A DNA stretch of 64,000 bases from Saccharopolyspora hirsuta (GCF_008630535.1 NZ_VWPH01000017.1:1-64000), one strand, 5' to 3'. Shown: positions 36,902 to 47,348, numbered from the stretch's first letter. The notes: generated by a model from the letters alone, not told the origin. Translations and numbers: made by a program.

Positions 36902-38499
36902 CCATTGCGGACCTCGTCATCACCGGTGCCAGGGTGATCACGATGGACGGACGGCCGACGAGCGCGGTGGCGGTGCGGGACGGTCGCATCTGCGCGGTCG
37001 GCGACGACGTCGGCGACCACATCGGACGGCGCACCCAGGTGATCGACGGCTCGGGGCGCACCGTCACGCCCGGGCTGGTCGACTCCCACCAGCACCCGGT
37101 GCACGGCGTCGCCGACATCCGCGGCCTCGACCTGCGGGGCGTGGTGGACCTCGGCGAGCTCCGGGCGAAGCTGCGCGCGGAGAGCGCCCGGCTGGGGCGC
37201 GACGAGTGGCTGCTCGGGTACGGCCTGGAGTACAACGCCTTCCGGCCGGACTGGTTGCACCGCAAGCACATCGACGACGCCATCGGCGACCACCCGGCGC
37301 TGCTGACGCTGATCGACGCGCACACCGCGCTGATGAACACCAGGGGCCTGCAGCGAGCGGGCATCACCGGTCCGGTGGAGTTCGCCGACCGCTCGGAGGT
37401 GGTCGTCGACCCGGACGGCACGCCCACCGGCGAGCTGCACGAGACGTCGGCGGTGCGGCTCGGCGACGCCGCCGTTCCCCCGCTGGAGCTGGACGAGCTC
37501 GCGCGGCGGGTGGCCGACCTGCACCGGGCGCAGAACGCGGTCGGCATCACCGGGGCGCACATGCTGGACCTGGCGATCTGGCCGGGCACCGACGAGCTGT
37601 TCGAGGTGCTCGACGACCGCGGCGACCTGACGGTGCGGACGCTGGTGGCGCCGTGGTGCCTGCCGGGCACCGTCGACGACACCCTGGACATCGTCCAGGA
37701 CCTGCGGAACCGGCCCGGCCGGATGTGGCGCACCGGTGCGGTCAAGTTCTTCCTGGACGGCACCATCGACGGCGGCAGCGCGTGGCTGTGCCACCCGGAC
37801 TCGCGCGGCGAGGGCACCGTCCCGGTGTGGCGCGAGCCGCGGGCCTACGCGGAGGCCGTGCAGCGCGCGGTGGACCTGGGGCTGCCGTGCTGGACCCACG
37901 CGATCGGCGACCAGGCGGTGTCCTTCGCGCTCGACACCTACGCCGCGTCGGGGCGCGCCCCCGGCGGTCGGCACCGCATCGAGCACGTCGAGCTGCTCCA
38001 GGACCGCGACGTCGCCAGGTTCGCCGAGCTGGACGTGGTGGCGTCCATGCAGCCCACGCACATGGACTGGACGCTGCCCGACCACAGCGACAACTGGTCG
38101 ACGCGCATCGGCGCGGAGCGCTGCGGGCGGGCCTGGCGGTACCGGGACGTGCTCGCCGCGGGCGGGCACGTCGCGCTCGGCTCGGACTGGCCGATCGCCG
38201 GTTACGACCCGCGGGAGATCATGGCCGGGGCCCGGCTGCGTCGCCCGGTCGGGGAACCGGACCGGGCGCCGGTGCTGCCGGAGCAGGCGCTCACCGCGGA
38301 GCAGGTGCTCGCGGGCTACACCACCGAAGCCGCGTACGGCGCGGGGGAGGAGCGGGTGTCCGGGCGGATCCGGGTCGGCATGCGGGCGGACCTGGCGGTG
38401 TTCGACGGGGACCCGCTGACCTGCGCCCCGCAGGACCTGCCGGAACTCCCGGTGGCGTGCACGATCGTCGACGGCCGGATCGTCCACGAAGCACTGTGA
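36898..38499 (+). CDS. Amidohydrolase family 3 protein (YtcJ-like)
   Basis: A 533-residue metal-dependent hydrolase of the Amidohydrolase_3 family, similar in length and motif order to N-substituted formamide deformylases and YtcJ. Metal-site elements: DSHQHPVHG (His-x-His as HQH), VKFFLDGTIDGGSA with the bridging Lys or its substitute, LPCWTHAIGDQAV, HRIEHVELL and LGSDWPI. The C-terminal RIRVGMRADLAVFDGDPL is the beta-sandwich end. No signal peptide; cytoplasmic. GTG start overlapping the permease stop. Substrate inferred to be an amide, formamide or imidazolone-like compound brought in by the permease. Confidence 0.9.
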   Translation: MTIADLVITGARVITMDGRPTSAVAVRDGRICAVGDDVGDHIGRRTQVIDGSGRTVTPGLVDSHQHPVHGVADIRGLDLRGVVDLGELRAKLRAESARLGRDEWLLGYGLEYNAFRPDWLHRKHIDDAIGDHPALLTLIDAHTALMNTRGLQRAGITGPVEFADRSEVVVDPDGTPTGELHETSAVRLGDAAVPPLELDELARRVADLHRAQNAVGITGAHMLDLAIWPGTDELFEVLDDRGDLTVRTLVAPWCLPGTVDDTLDIVQDLRNRPGRMWRTGAVKFFLDGTIDGGSAWLCHPDSRGEGTVPVWREPRAYAEAVQRAVDLGLPCWTHAIGDQAVSFALDTYAASGRAPGGRHRIEHVELLQDRDVARFAELDVVASMQPTHMDWTLPDHSDNWSTRIGAERCGRAWRYRDVLAAGGHVALGSDWPIAGYDPREIMAGARLRRPVGEPDRAPVLPEQALTAEQVLAGYTTEAAYGAGEERVSGRIRVGMRADLAVFDGDPLTCAPQDLPELPVACTIVDGRIVHEAL

Positions 38500-38506
38500 A
38501 ACCGTT

Positions 38507-39837
<1,331 letters not shown>

Positions 39838-39839
39838 TT

Positions 39840-39855
39840 TTGCAAATTTTTGCAG
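39840..39855 (+). promoter_or_regulatory. LacI-family operator, TTGCAAA-TT-TTTGCAG
   Basis: Near-perfect 16-bp inverted repeat about 100 bp upstream of the amylase ATG. Matches the site before malE (47333) in both half-sites, so both probably bind the LacI protein encoded at 47513. Confidence 0.75.
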
Positions 39856-39953
39856 ACATCGGAGCAGTTCAACCCTGGTTCTGATGGCGTATTGACTTAA
39901 CTCGCGCAAGAAAATGTGATCGATGGCGACCGCTCGATGCTGAGGAGGTTGTC

Positions 39954-41393
39954 ATGCGATTGGCATTGCTCGCGCTCGCCGCGTCGGTCGGCGGCGCAGC
40001 GCTGGTGCCCACTGCCACCGCGGAGGTGCCCACCGCCGCCCCGGTGCGCGGGCCCATCGTCCAGATGTTCCAGTGGCCGTGGGAATCCGTCGCGCGGGAG
40101 TGCACCGATTTCCTGGGCCCCAAGGGGTTCGGTGCGGTGCAGGTGTCGCCGCCGCAGGAGCACGTGGTGCTCGGTGACCAGGGCTACCCCTGGTACCAGG
40201 ACTACCAGCCGGTCAGCTACCAGCTGGAGAGCCGCCGCGGTAACCGGGAGCAGTTCGCCGCGATGGTGCGGACCTGCAACGACGCCGGTGTGGAGATCTA
40301 CGTCGACGCGGTGGTGAACCACATGAGCGGCTCCGGTTCGGTCGGCAGCGGACCGGGCAGCGGCGGCTCGACCTACGAGAAGTACGACTACCCGGGCATC
40401 TACGCCGACGCCGACTTCCACGGTTGCCGCCGCGACATCGCGAACTACCAGGACAAGTGGGAGGTCCGCAACTGCGAGCTGGTCGGCCTGGCGGACCTGG
40501 CCACCGAGTCCGAGCACGTCCGCACCACGCTGACCGCCTACCTGAACGACCTGGTGGGGATGGGCGTGTCCGGCTTCCGGGTGGACGGCGTCAAGCACAT
40601 GCCGCCGGAGGACGTCGGTGCGATCTTCGGTGCGGTGCAGAACGTTCCGGGCACCGGCGCCCGGCCCTACGTGTTCCAGGAGGTGATCGCGGACGGCACG
40701 ACGACCGCGGGGGAGTACGCCGGGAACGGGGACGTGACCGAGTTCGGCTACTACGGCGTGGTCGCCAACGCCGTCCGGGACGGTTCGCTGGCGCAGCTGG
40801 CGAACCTGCCGGAGCGGATGTCGCTGCCGAGCGACCAGGCGGTGGTGTTCATCGACAACCACGACACGCAGCGCAGCTCGCCGATCCTGACCTACAAGGA
40901 CGGCGTCACCTACGACCTGGCGGTCGCGTTCGAGCTGGCCTACCCGTACGGGACGCCGCAGCTGATCTCCGGTTTCGCCTTCGACGACCCCGACGCCGGG
41001 CCGCCCGCCGAGGCGGACGGGACGACGCAGGCGGCCAGCTGCGACAACTCGGCTTGGTCCTGCGAGCACCGGCGGCCGATCATCGCCGGGATGGCCGGGT
41101 TCCACGGCGCGGTGCAGGGCACCGAGCTGACGAACTGGTGGGACAACGGCGGCGGTCAGGTCGCCTTCGGCCGCGGTGACAAGGGATTCGTGGCGATCAA
41201 CCGGGAGGGCGGCGAGCTGTCGCAGACCTTCCAGAGCTCGCTGCCCGCCGGGACCTACTGCGACGTGATGAGCGGTGAGCTGAAGGACGGCGCGTGCACC
41301 GGCACGACCGTCGAGGTGGGCGCGGACGGCCGGTTCGACGCGACCGTCGCGCCGAACTCCGGCCTCGCACTCCACATCGGAGCCAAGCTCTGA
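39954..41393 (+). CDS. Secreted alpha-amylase (GH13)
   Basis: A 479-residue secreted endo-alpha-1,4-glucanase. Signal peptide at about 1-23 (cut after TATA). The (beta/alpha)8 motifs are DAVVNHM (region I, 118-124), GFRVDGVKH with nucleophile Asp211, the acid Glu243 in FQEVI, and FIDNHD with Asp304. The C-terminal 80 residues form the usual beta-sandwich. No starch-binding domain is attached. Similar to Streptomyces small amylases (GH13_32-like; inference). It supplies maltodextrins for the ABC transporter at 44-47 kb. Confidence 0.95.
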   Translation: MRLALLALAASVGGAALVPTATAEVPTAAPVRGPIVQMFQWPWESVARECTDFLGPKGFGAVQVSPPQEHVVLGDQGYPWYQDYQPVSYQLESRRGNREQFAAMVRTCNDAGVEIYVDAVVNHMSGSGSVGSGPGSGGSTYEKYDYPGIYADADFHGCRRDIANYQDKWEVRNCELVGLADLATESEHVRTTLTAYLNDLVGMGVSGFRVDGVKHMPPEDVGAIFGAVQNVPGTGARPYVFQEVIADGTTTAGEYAGNGDVTEFGYYGVVANAVRDGSLAQLANLPERMSLPSDQAVVFIDNHDTQRSSPILTYKDGVTYDLAVAFELAYPYGTPQLISGFAFDDPDAGPPAEADGTTQAASCDNSAWSCEHRRPIIAGMAGFHGAVQGTELTNWWDNGGGQVAFGRGDKGFVAINREGGELSQTFQSSLPAGTYCDVMSGELKDGACTGTTVEVGADGRFDATVAPNSGLALHIGAKL

Positions 41394-41401
41394 CGCACCG
41401 C

Positions 41402-41436
41402 TGAGCACTTCGCGGCCCTGCGCCGCGAAGTGCTCA
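41402..41436. terminator. Hairpin of the GTGAGCACTTCG family
   Basis: 14-bp perfect stem TGAGCACTTCGCGG (41402-41415) with its complement at 41423-41436, 7-nt loop, just after the amylase stop. Same arm as the lipA hairpin. Confidence 0.8.
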
Positions 41437-41553
41437 CGCGCGCGCCGACGACGGTGCGCTCGACGTGCGAGCGGAAGGCGACCGGGTCCAGGTGGTGCTG
41501 GTCGATCACCAGGTCCGCGCCGGAGCAGCCGATCCCGGGCGCGCAAACGGTTT

Positions 41554-42750
41554 TCAGCGCGCCAGGTCGTTCTCGCTGAACCTCGCGTAGCGGATCGTCT
41601 GGTGCGCGTCCTGCGATTCCGGTGATCCGGCCTCGTACAGCAGGCCCGCCCAGCCGCCGCCCAGGTTGATCAGATCGGAGTACGCCGCCCACGTCGCGTC
41701 CACCACCGTGCCGACCTCCTGCCAGGTCGCGCCCTCGTCCGCGGACGTGCGGATGCGCATGGTGTGGCGGCGGTGGTCCATGTCCGGATCGGTGTTGTAC
41801 GGCCCGGAGAACAGGATCAGGTTGCTCGGGTCGCCGGCGGTCGTCGCGCGAAGCCGGACCACCGAGCCCTGCACCACCGGCCCGCGCAGCTGCGGCACGA
41901 CCGAGAACGGTTCGCGGAAGGTCTCGCCGCCGTCGGCGCTGACCGCGTGCGCCCGGTTGCCGTCGGCCACCGTGGTCCCGGAGTTGTCCTGGTTGCGGGC
42001 GGCCACGTAGAGCTCGGCGTCGACGGTCTCCAGCAGGCTGAGCTCCTGCGGCTTGATCTTCTCGCCGGTCCGGTCGTCCAGGGCGCCGAGCTGCCAGTTC
42101 GTGCCGCCGTCGTCGCTGTAGACGATCCCGGCGCCCTTGAGCCCGTCGGCGCCCTCGTAGTTGATGCCCGCGACCATCCGGCCGTTGTGCTCGCCGCGCG
42201 TCATCTGCAGGCCGTGTCCCGGGCCGGTGGCGTACCACTTGGTCCACTCCGGCTTCAGCAGCTGCGGCTGCGCCTCCGGCTCGGTCCAGCCCTTGCCGAG
42301 CGGGTCCGTGCTGTGCTGCAGGAAGGGCGTTCGGCGGCAGCCGTTCCCGGCGCAGTCCGCGCCCGGGTTGTGCGTGGTGAGCAGGGAGATCCGGCCGGTC
42401 CCGCGGTCCACGACCGGGACCGGGTTGCCGCGGGTGTCCCCGGCGCCGTCGGCCACGAGTTCCAGCCCCTGCCAGGACTTCCCGTCATCGGTGGAGCGCT
42501 TGAGCACCACGTCGAGGTCGCCGGTGTCGTCGCAGTTGTTCCGGCGCGCCTCGGCGAACGCCAGCAGCGCGCTGCGGTCCTGGGTGCGCACGATCGCGGG
42601 GATGCGGAAGCAGTTGTAGCCGCCCTCGCCCTTGGTGAACACGGTCGTCCCGCTGATCGCCAGCGGTTCCCCGGTGGACATCTGCGTCGCGCCCAGGCAC
42701 AGCAGCGCGGCCCCGGCCGCCGCCCCCAGGAGCTTGGTGATCCGGCGCAT
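41554..42750 (-). CDS. Exo-alpha-sialidase (neuraminidase), secreted
   Basis: A 398-residue six-bladed propeller sialidase (GH33 type). The N-terminal signal is [20 protein letters not shown]. The RIP motif with the first catalytic arginine is at 49-51 (CFRIPAIV). Asp boxes are visible as STDDGKSW, SDDGGTNW, SADGGETF and SADEGATW. ELSLLETVDAELYVAARNQ holds the likely Glu nucleophile partner. It would release terminal sialic acid or a related sugar. The ATG at 42750 follows AGGGACGGG; the open frame upstream is not used. Convergent with the amylase. Confidence 0.9.
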   Translation of the reverse strand: MRRITKLLGAAAGAALLCLGATQMSTGEPLAISGTTVFTKGEGGYNCFRIPAIVRTQDRSALLAFAEARRNNCDDTGDLDVVLKRSTDDGKSWQGLELVADGAGDTRGNPVPVVDRGTGRISLLTTHNPGADCAGNGCRRTPFLQHSTDPLGKGWTEPEAQPQLLKPEWTKWYATGPGHGLQMTRGEHNGRMVAGINYEGADGLKGAGIVYSDDGGTNWQLGALDDRTGEKIKPQELSLLETVDAELYVAARNQDNSGTTVADGNRAHAVSADGGETFREPFSVVPQLRGPVVQGSVVRLRATTAGDPSNLILFSGPYNTDPDMDHRRHTMRIRTSADEGATWQEVGTVVDATWAAYSDLINLGGGWAGLLYEAGSPESQDAHQTIRYARFSENDLAR

Positions 42751-42868
42751 GCCCGTCCCTTCGCCGATGGATGAGGAATTCCACCGCGAAGGTATCGGTC
42801 GGAAAAGAACTTTCCGGTGAACTGCCCGGTAAAAGTGCCCCAGGATCGGCGGTTCGGCCCAACCGGGT

Positions 42869-43765
42869 TCAGCCCGCCGGATCAATCAGCGCTTCGGTCA
42901 CCGCCGAGATGTCCTCCGGGCCCACCCGGCAGCAGCCGCCGATCACCCGGGCACCGGCCGCCCGCCAACTGCGCGCGAGGTCGGGGGACAGGTGCGCCCG
43001 GCCGGTCCAGGTGCGCTGCTGCGCGTCCCAGCCCTCGCCGCTGTTCGGGTAGACGACGACCGGCTTCTCCGTTGTGGCGCGGGCGATCTCGATCGCGGGC
43101 AGCACGTCCTCGGGGGCCGAGCAGTTGACGCCGACCGCGATGATCCCGGCGCTGTCGGCCACCGCGAACGCCTCCGCCAGCGGCTGCCCGGCGCGGGTGC
43201 GGTCGCCGTCGACGGTGTAGGACAGCCAGGCCGGGACGTCCAGCCCGTCGAGCGCCTCCACCAGCGCCTCGGCCTCGTCGACGTCCGGGACGGTCTCCAG
43301 CGCGAAGACGTCCGGACCGGACTCGGCCAGCACCTCCAGCCGCGGGCGGTGGAAGTCGCGCAGCTCCTGCTTGGTGCGGCCGTAGCGGCCGCGGTACTCC
43401 GAGCCGTCGGCGAGCACCGCGCCGTACGGGCCGATCGACGCCGCCACCCACCGGTGCCGACCCGGTTCGACGTCCCCGGCCAGCCGGGCCAGCTCCACGC
43501 TGCGCCGCATCAGCTTGGCGGCGTCGTTGCGCTCGATGCCGTGCGCCGCGAAGCCCTCGAAGCTCGCCTGGTAGCTGGCCGTCGTGGCGATCTCGGCCCC
43601 GGCGCGGAAGAACGCCGCGTGGGCGGCCACGATCTCCTCCGGTGAATCGGCCAGCAGCCTGGCCGACCACAGCGAGTCGGAGAGGTCGTGCCCGCGCGCC
43701 TCCAGCTCGGTGGCCAGACCACCGTCGAGGATCGTGGTCGCACCGCCGAGCGTGAACGCGTTCAT
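42869..43765 (-). CDS. mmuM: Homocysteine S-methyltransferase
   Basis: A 298-residue Zn-dependent methyltransferase (pfam02574), probably using S-methylmethionine to turn homocysteine into methionine. Zn ligands are the Cys in VGVNCSAPEDV and the Cys-Cys pair in ARVIGGCCRVGPEDI. Start motif LGGATTILDGGLATELEARGHDL is typical, and ASIGPYGAVLADGSEYRGRYG is the signature of the MmuM group. ATG start with TACGCT 6 nt upstream. Unlinked to its neighbours functionally. Confidence 0.93.
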   Translation of the reverse strand: MNAFTLGGATTILDGGLATELEARGHDLSDSLWSARLLADSPEEIVAAHAAFFRAGAEIATTASYQASFEGFAAHGIERNDAAKLMRRSVELARLAGDVEPGRHRWVAASIGPYGAVLADGSEYRGRYGRTKQELRDFHRPRLEVLAESGPDVFALETVPDVDEAEALVEALDGLDVPAWLSYTVDGDRTRAGQPLAEAFAVADSAGIIAVGVNCSAPEDVLPAIEIARATTEKPVVVYPNSGEGWDAQQRTWTGRAHLSPDLARSWRAAGARVIGGCCRVGPEDISAVTEALIDPAG

Positions 43766-43771
43766 ACCGCC

Positions 43772-43777
43772 AGCGTA
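43772..43777 (-). promoter_or_regulatory. -10 hexamer TACGCT, leaderless start
   Basis: TACGCT, 6 nt, then the mmuM ATG. Confidence 0.5.
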
Positions 43778-43806
43778 GTCGCCTGCCGGGAGATCACAGT
43801 TTCAAT

Positions 43807-44006
43807 GAGGTTTTTCCAACCTCGTTCTGCGTGGCGGTGCCGGTGGCGGAACCTCAGCGCCCGCCTGGACTTCGGGTGCCCTGGCTGGTGTATGACCCGA
43901 TACACGGCGTCAGGGCCGTCCTCGCCGGAAGGAACCCCGGAGGGGTGGGCACCGTGAACCCGCGGCGGTGCAAGCTGCGAGGGTGGGCTATGCGCCTGCG
44001 GCGCAT
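43807..44006. repeat. Hairpin-ended intergenic repeat, copy B
   Basis: Lies in the 493-bp gap between mmuM and the ABC permease. Left end GAGGTT-TTTCC-AACCTC (43807-43823); right end ATGCGCC-TGC-GGCGCAT (43990-44006). Core as in copy A. The rest of the gap (44010-44258) contains two palindromes and no gene that I can support. Confidence 0.8.
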
Positions 44007-44106
44007 GCGACACCTGCCGAACGGTGCCGGTCGCCCTTCGCAGCTGCGGTCCACGGACAGGATGAAAAAGGCTCAATTGAAACCGCACCTCCCCTCCACG
44101 CCGGAT

Positions 44107-44128
44107 CGCAGTTTCAATTGAAACTGCG
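44107..44128. repeat. Perfect 22-bp palindrome, GCAGTTTCAA arms
   Basis: Halves are exact reverse complements; same arm as the palindromes at 30500 and 30683. Confidence 0.75.
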
Positions 44129-44200
44129 CCTCCGCCGGGCGCGGACGGTCGGCGGTGACGGTGTGCCGGGGGACGACACGCCGGAGGGGTGTCGGGGATC

Positions 44201-44250
44201 TCCGCGATTTCAATGGAATTCAGACCTCCGATTTCCATTGAAATCGCGGA
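44201..44250. repeat. 18-bp-stem hairpin, GATTTCAATGGAA type
   Basis: Arms 44201-44218 and 44233-44250 pair perfectly around a 14-nt loop, right after the permease stop codon on its strand. Arms match the 48-bp palindrome at 30601. Likely terminator of the sugar ABC operon. Confidence 0.8.
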
Positions 44251-44258
44251 GCACCGGG

Positions 44259-45155
44259 TCAGGACTTGACGCTGCCCGCGGTCAGGCCGCCGACCAGGAA
44301 GCGCTGGACCAGGTAGAACACGATCACCGCGGGGATCGCCACCAGGACCGACGCGGCGGCCAGGTGGCCCCACTCCGCCCGGTTCTGCTGGACGAACACC
44401 TGCAGCCCGACCGCCAGGGTCTTCGACCGGTCCTCGGCGGACAGGAACGCCGAGGCGAAGGCCACCTCGCTCCAGGCCACGATGAACGAGTAGAACGCCG
44501 TCACCGCCAGGCCCGGCCTGGCCAGCGGCAGCACCAGGCGCCAGAACACGCCGAACGGCGAGAGCCCGTCCACCCGGCCCGCCTCGTCGATCTCGCCGGG
44601 GATCCCGTCGAAGTAGCCCTTCAGCATGTAGGTGCAGAACGGGATCGCGGTGCTGCAGTACACCAGCACCAGGCCGAGCGCGCTGCCCTGCAGGCCCAGC
44701 GTCAGCAGGATGTTGTACAGCGGCACGATCAGCACCGCGAACGGGAACATCTGCACCACCAGGAAGGACAGCAGCAGCCACCCCCGACCGGGGAAGCGGA
44801 ACCGGCTGAGCGAGTAGGCGGTGGTGGCCGCCAGCAGCACCCCGAGCACCGTGGTCAGCGCCGCGATCAGCACCGAGTTGCCGAACCAGCTCAGGAACGC
44901 GCCCTTGGTCCCGGAGAGCACGTTCCAGTAGTTGTCCAGAGTGGAATCGGCGAACAGCGCCGGGGTGCGGTCGATGGCCTTGGCGTCCGGCTTGAACGAG
45001 ATCACCAGCACCCAGAACACCGGGAACACCGCGATCAGCGACGCCACCGCCAGGGCGGCGTGCAGGCCGATGCTGGCCGCGGTGGACCGCTGACGCCTCG
45101 TCCTCGGCCGGGCCGCCGCGGTGGTGGCGCGCAGCGAGGCCGCGTCGATGGTCAT
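44259..45155 (-). CDS. Sugar ABC transporter permease, MalG type
   Basis: A 298-residue binding-protein-dependent permease with six membrane segments. The ATPase-coupling EAA loop is GEIDEAGRVDGLSPFGVFWRLVLPLARPGLA, a close match to the EAA---G---------I-LP consensus. Second permease of a CUT1 family importer; starts 1 bp after the MalF-type gene. No ATPase gene is in the operon, so a shared MsiK-like ATPase encoded elsewhere is needed. Confidence 0.93.
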   Translation of the reverse strand: MTIDAASLRATTAAARPRTRRQRSTAASIGLHAALAVASLIAVFPVFWVLVISFKPDAKAIDRTPALFADSTLDNYWNVLSGTKGAFLSWFGNSVLIAALTTVLGVLLAATTAYSLSRFRFPGRGWLLLSFLVVQMFPFAVLIVPLYNILLTLGLQGSALGLVLVYCSTAIPFCTYMLKGYFDGIPGEIDEAGRVDGLSPFGVFWRLVLPLARPGLAVTAFYSFIVAWSEVAFASAFLSAEDRSKTLAVGLQVFVQQNRAEWGHLAAASVLVAIPAVIVFYLVQRFLVGGLTAGSVKS

Positions 45156-45156
45156 C

Positions 45157-46080
45157 TCAGAGCACCTCCCCCTGCCGGCGCATCACCCGGCGGTAGATCG
45201 TGGCGAAGACCAGAAGGACCGACAGGATCAGCACGCCGTAGGTCGAGGCGATGGCGTAGTCCCGGGTCGCGCCGGAGAAGAACCGCTCGAAGGCGTAGGT
45301 GACCAGGATCCGGGTGTGCGGGTTGTTCTCGGTGATCAGGTAGATCACCGGGAACATGTTGAAGGTCCAGATCACCCCGAGCAGCACCACCGAGCTCGAC
45401 ACCGACCGCAGCCCCGGCAGCGTCACGTGCACGAACCGCTGCCACGGCGAAGCCCCGTCGATCTCGGCGGCCTCGTGCAGGTCGGCGGGGATAGACTGCA
45501 GGCCGCCCAGCAGCGCCACCATCATGAACGGCACGCCCAGCCAGACGTTGACGACGATCACCGACACCAGCGCCAGGTCGGACTGGCCCAGCCACACCTG
45601 CGCGGGCAGTCCCACCGCCTCCAGCGCCCAGTTGATCAGCCCGTACTCGGCGTTGAACAGGTACCGCCAGGCGAAGGCGCTGATGAACACCGGCACCGCC
45701 CACGGCAGGATCAGCAGCACCCGGTACAGCCCGCGGAACCGCAGCTGCCGGTTGAGCAGCATCGCCAGCGCCAGGCCGATCGCGTAGTGGAAGAACACGC
45801 ACGCACCGGTCCAGATGACGGTGCGCACCAGGGTCGCCCAGAACGAGCCGTACGCCGGGTCGCCGGACAGCACGTTGAGGTAGTTGGCCAGCCCGACGAA
45901 CTCGTAGCTCGCCTCGCGGTCCAGCACCGGGTTGGCGATGTTGGTGTCGTTGATGTCGGTGAACCCGAAGAACAGCCCCTGCAGCAGGGGGAGCACCACG
46001 AGCAGCGCGAGCACCGCCACGACCGGCAGGACCATCGCGTAGGCGAACCAGTGCCGCGCGAGCAGATTCCGCAATCGCAT
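45157..46080 (-). CDS. Sugar ABC transporter permease, MalF type
   Basis: A 307-residue CUT1 permease with six membrane segments. The EAA loop is DLHEAAEIDGASPWQRFVHVTLPGLRSV. The region GFTDINDTNIANP after the first segment is the periplasmic loop typical of MalF-like proteins. Located 7 bp after the binding-protein gene and directly before the MalG-type gene. Confidence 0.93.
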   Translation of the reverse strand: MRLRNLLARHWFAYAMVLPVVAVLALLVVLPLLQGLFFGFTDINDTNIANPVLDREASYEFVGLANYLNVLSGDPAYGSFWATLVRTVIWTGACVFFHYAIGLALAMLLNRQLRFRGLYRVLLILPWAVPVFISAFAWRYLFNAEYGLINWALEAVGLPAQVWLGQSDLALVSVIVVNVWLGVPFMMVALLGGLQSIPADLHEAAEIDGASPWQRFVHVTLPGLRSVSSSVVLLGVIWTFNMFPVIYLITENNPHTRILVTYAFERFFSGATRDYAIASTYGVLILSVLLVFATIYRRVMRRQGEVL

Positions 46081-46087
46081 GTCGGCC

Positions 46088-47317
46088 TCAGCGCAGCGCG
46101 TAGCCGGGGACGACGGAGGTCTGGTAGGTCCGCGCGAGCTCGTCCAGCGCGGCCCCGGTCTCCTTGCGCCCGGACAGGATCTCGGCGTAGGCGGTCTGCA
46201 GCGGCTCCAGCAGCTCGGCGTTCTCCGGGATCCACGGCCGGGCGTGGGTGTCGGCGGCCAGCGGCCGGAACGCCGCGACCACGGGGTTCTGCGCGACGGC
46301 CGGGTCGTCGTAGGCGGACTTGCGGGTCGGCAGCAGCCCGAGCCGCGCGGCGATCTTGGCCTGGTTCTCGGCGCTGCTCATGCACTGCACGAACTTGATC
46401 GAGGCGTCGGTGGCGTCGCTGCCCTGCCGGATCACGTAGTCGTGGCCGCCGACCGGCGACGTGCCCGCCCCGGGCACCGGGGCGATGCCGAGGTTCGCCG
46501 GGTCGGCGAACCGCTCGGACTGCAGGTACTCCGCGACCGCCCACGGCCCGTCCACGACCATCGCCACGTCGCCGGAGGTGAACGCGGCCTTCATCGTGGT
46601 GTAGGAGTTCGGCTGGTCGAGCGCGGTGCGGGCGGCCCCGGCGTCGAGCAGGTCCTTTGCCACCTGCACGCCGCGCACCGACTCGGGCGAGTTGACCGCG
46701 ATGGTCCGGGATTCGGTGTCCAGCAGGTCGCCGCCGTGCGAGTAGAGGAACGGCAGCGCGTAGTACTCGTCGTTGTTGATGAACAGCGCCCGGTCGCCGC
46801 CGAGCTTCGGCGCGATCGTCCGGAGCTCGTCCCAGGTCTTCGGCGGTTCGACCCCGGCCTGCGCCAGCTGCGCCTTGTCGTAGAACAGCGCGAGCGCGTC
46901 GGTGACCTGCGGGACGGCGTAGGTCTTGCCCTCGTGCTTGGTGGATTCCAGCGGTGCGGGCAGGAAGTCGGCGGTGTCGGCGGCCAGCGGGGTGCCCGAC
47001 AGGTCCTGGATCAGCCCGGCCTGCGCGAGCTGGGCGACCCAGCCGACGTCGGCGCGCAGCACGTCCGGGCCCTGGCCGCCCTGCGCCGCGGTCTTGTAGT
47101 TGTTCAGGGCCTGGTCGAAGGAGACCGCTTCGACGCGCACCTGGTAGCCGCCGGTGCGCCCGCAGTCGGTCGCGATCTCGCGGAACACCCCGCTCTCCGC
47201 CGAGCCGCTGGTGTCCCAGTAGACGACCTCGCCGGGGTTGCCGCTGCTGCCACCGCACCCGGCGGCGAGCACGCCGACCAGGCCCAGGGCGGCGCCGACC
47301 GTGGCCTTGGGTCTCAT
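46088..47317 (-). CDS. Sugar ABC transporter substrate-binding lipoprotein, MalE type
   Basis: A 409-residue lipoprotein with lipobox LAAGC (Cys21 lipidated), anchored outside the membrane. SBP_bac_1 family features include VVYWDTSGSAESG, VLRADVGWVAQLAQAGLIQDLS, KTYAVPQVTDALALFYDK, KTWDELRTIAPKL and AAFTSGDVAMVVDGPWAVAEY. The substrate is probably maltose/maltodextrin given the amylase, the glucosidase and the shared operator. ATG preceded by AGGAGG. An operator lies 16-31 bp upstream of the start, covering the promoter/leader. Confidence 0.93.
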   Translation of the reverse strand: MRPKATVGAALGLVGVLAAGCGGSSGNPGEVVYWDTSGSAESGVFREIATDCGRTGGYQVRVEAVSFDQALNNYKTAAQGGQGPDVLRADVGWVAQLAQAGLIQDLSGTPLAADTADFLPAPLESTKHEGKTYAVPQVTDALALFYDKAQLAQAGVEPPKTWDELRTIAPKLGGDRALFINNDEYYALPFLYSHGGDLLDTESRTIAVNSPESVRGVQVAKDLLDAGAARTALDQPNSYTTMKAAFTSGDVAMVVDGPWAVAEYLQSERFADPANLGIAPVPGAGTSPVGGHDYVIRQGSDATDASIKFVQCMSSAENQAKIAARLGLLPTRKSAYDDPAVAQNPVVAAFRPLAADTHARPWIPENAELLEPLQTAYAEILSGRKETGAALDELARTYQTSVVPGYALR

Positions 47318-47332
47318 GTCCGGACCTCCTGC

Positions 47333-47348
47333 TTGCAAAAATTTGCGA
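47333..47348. promoter_or_regulatory. LacI-family operator, TTGCAAA-AA-TTTGCGA
   Basis: Inverted repeat just upstream of malE, same half-site as the one before the amylase. Confidence 0.75.
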
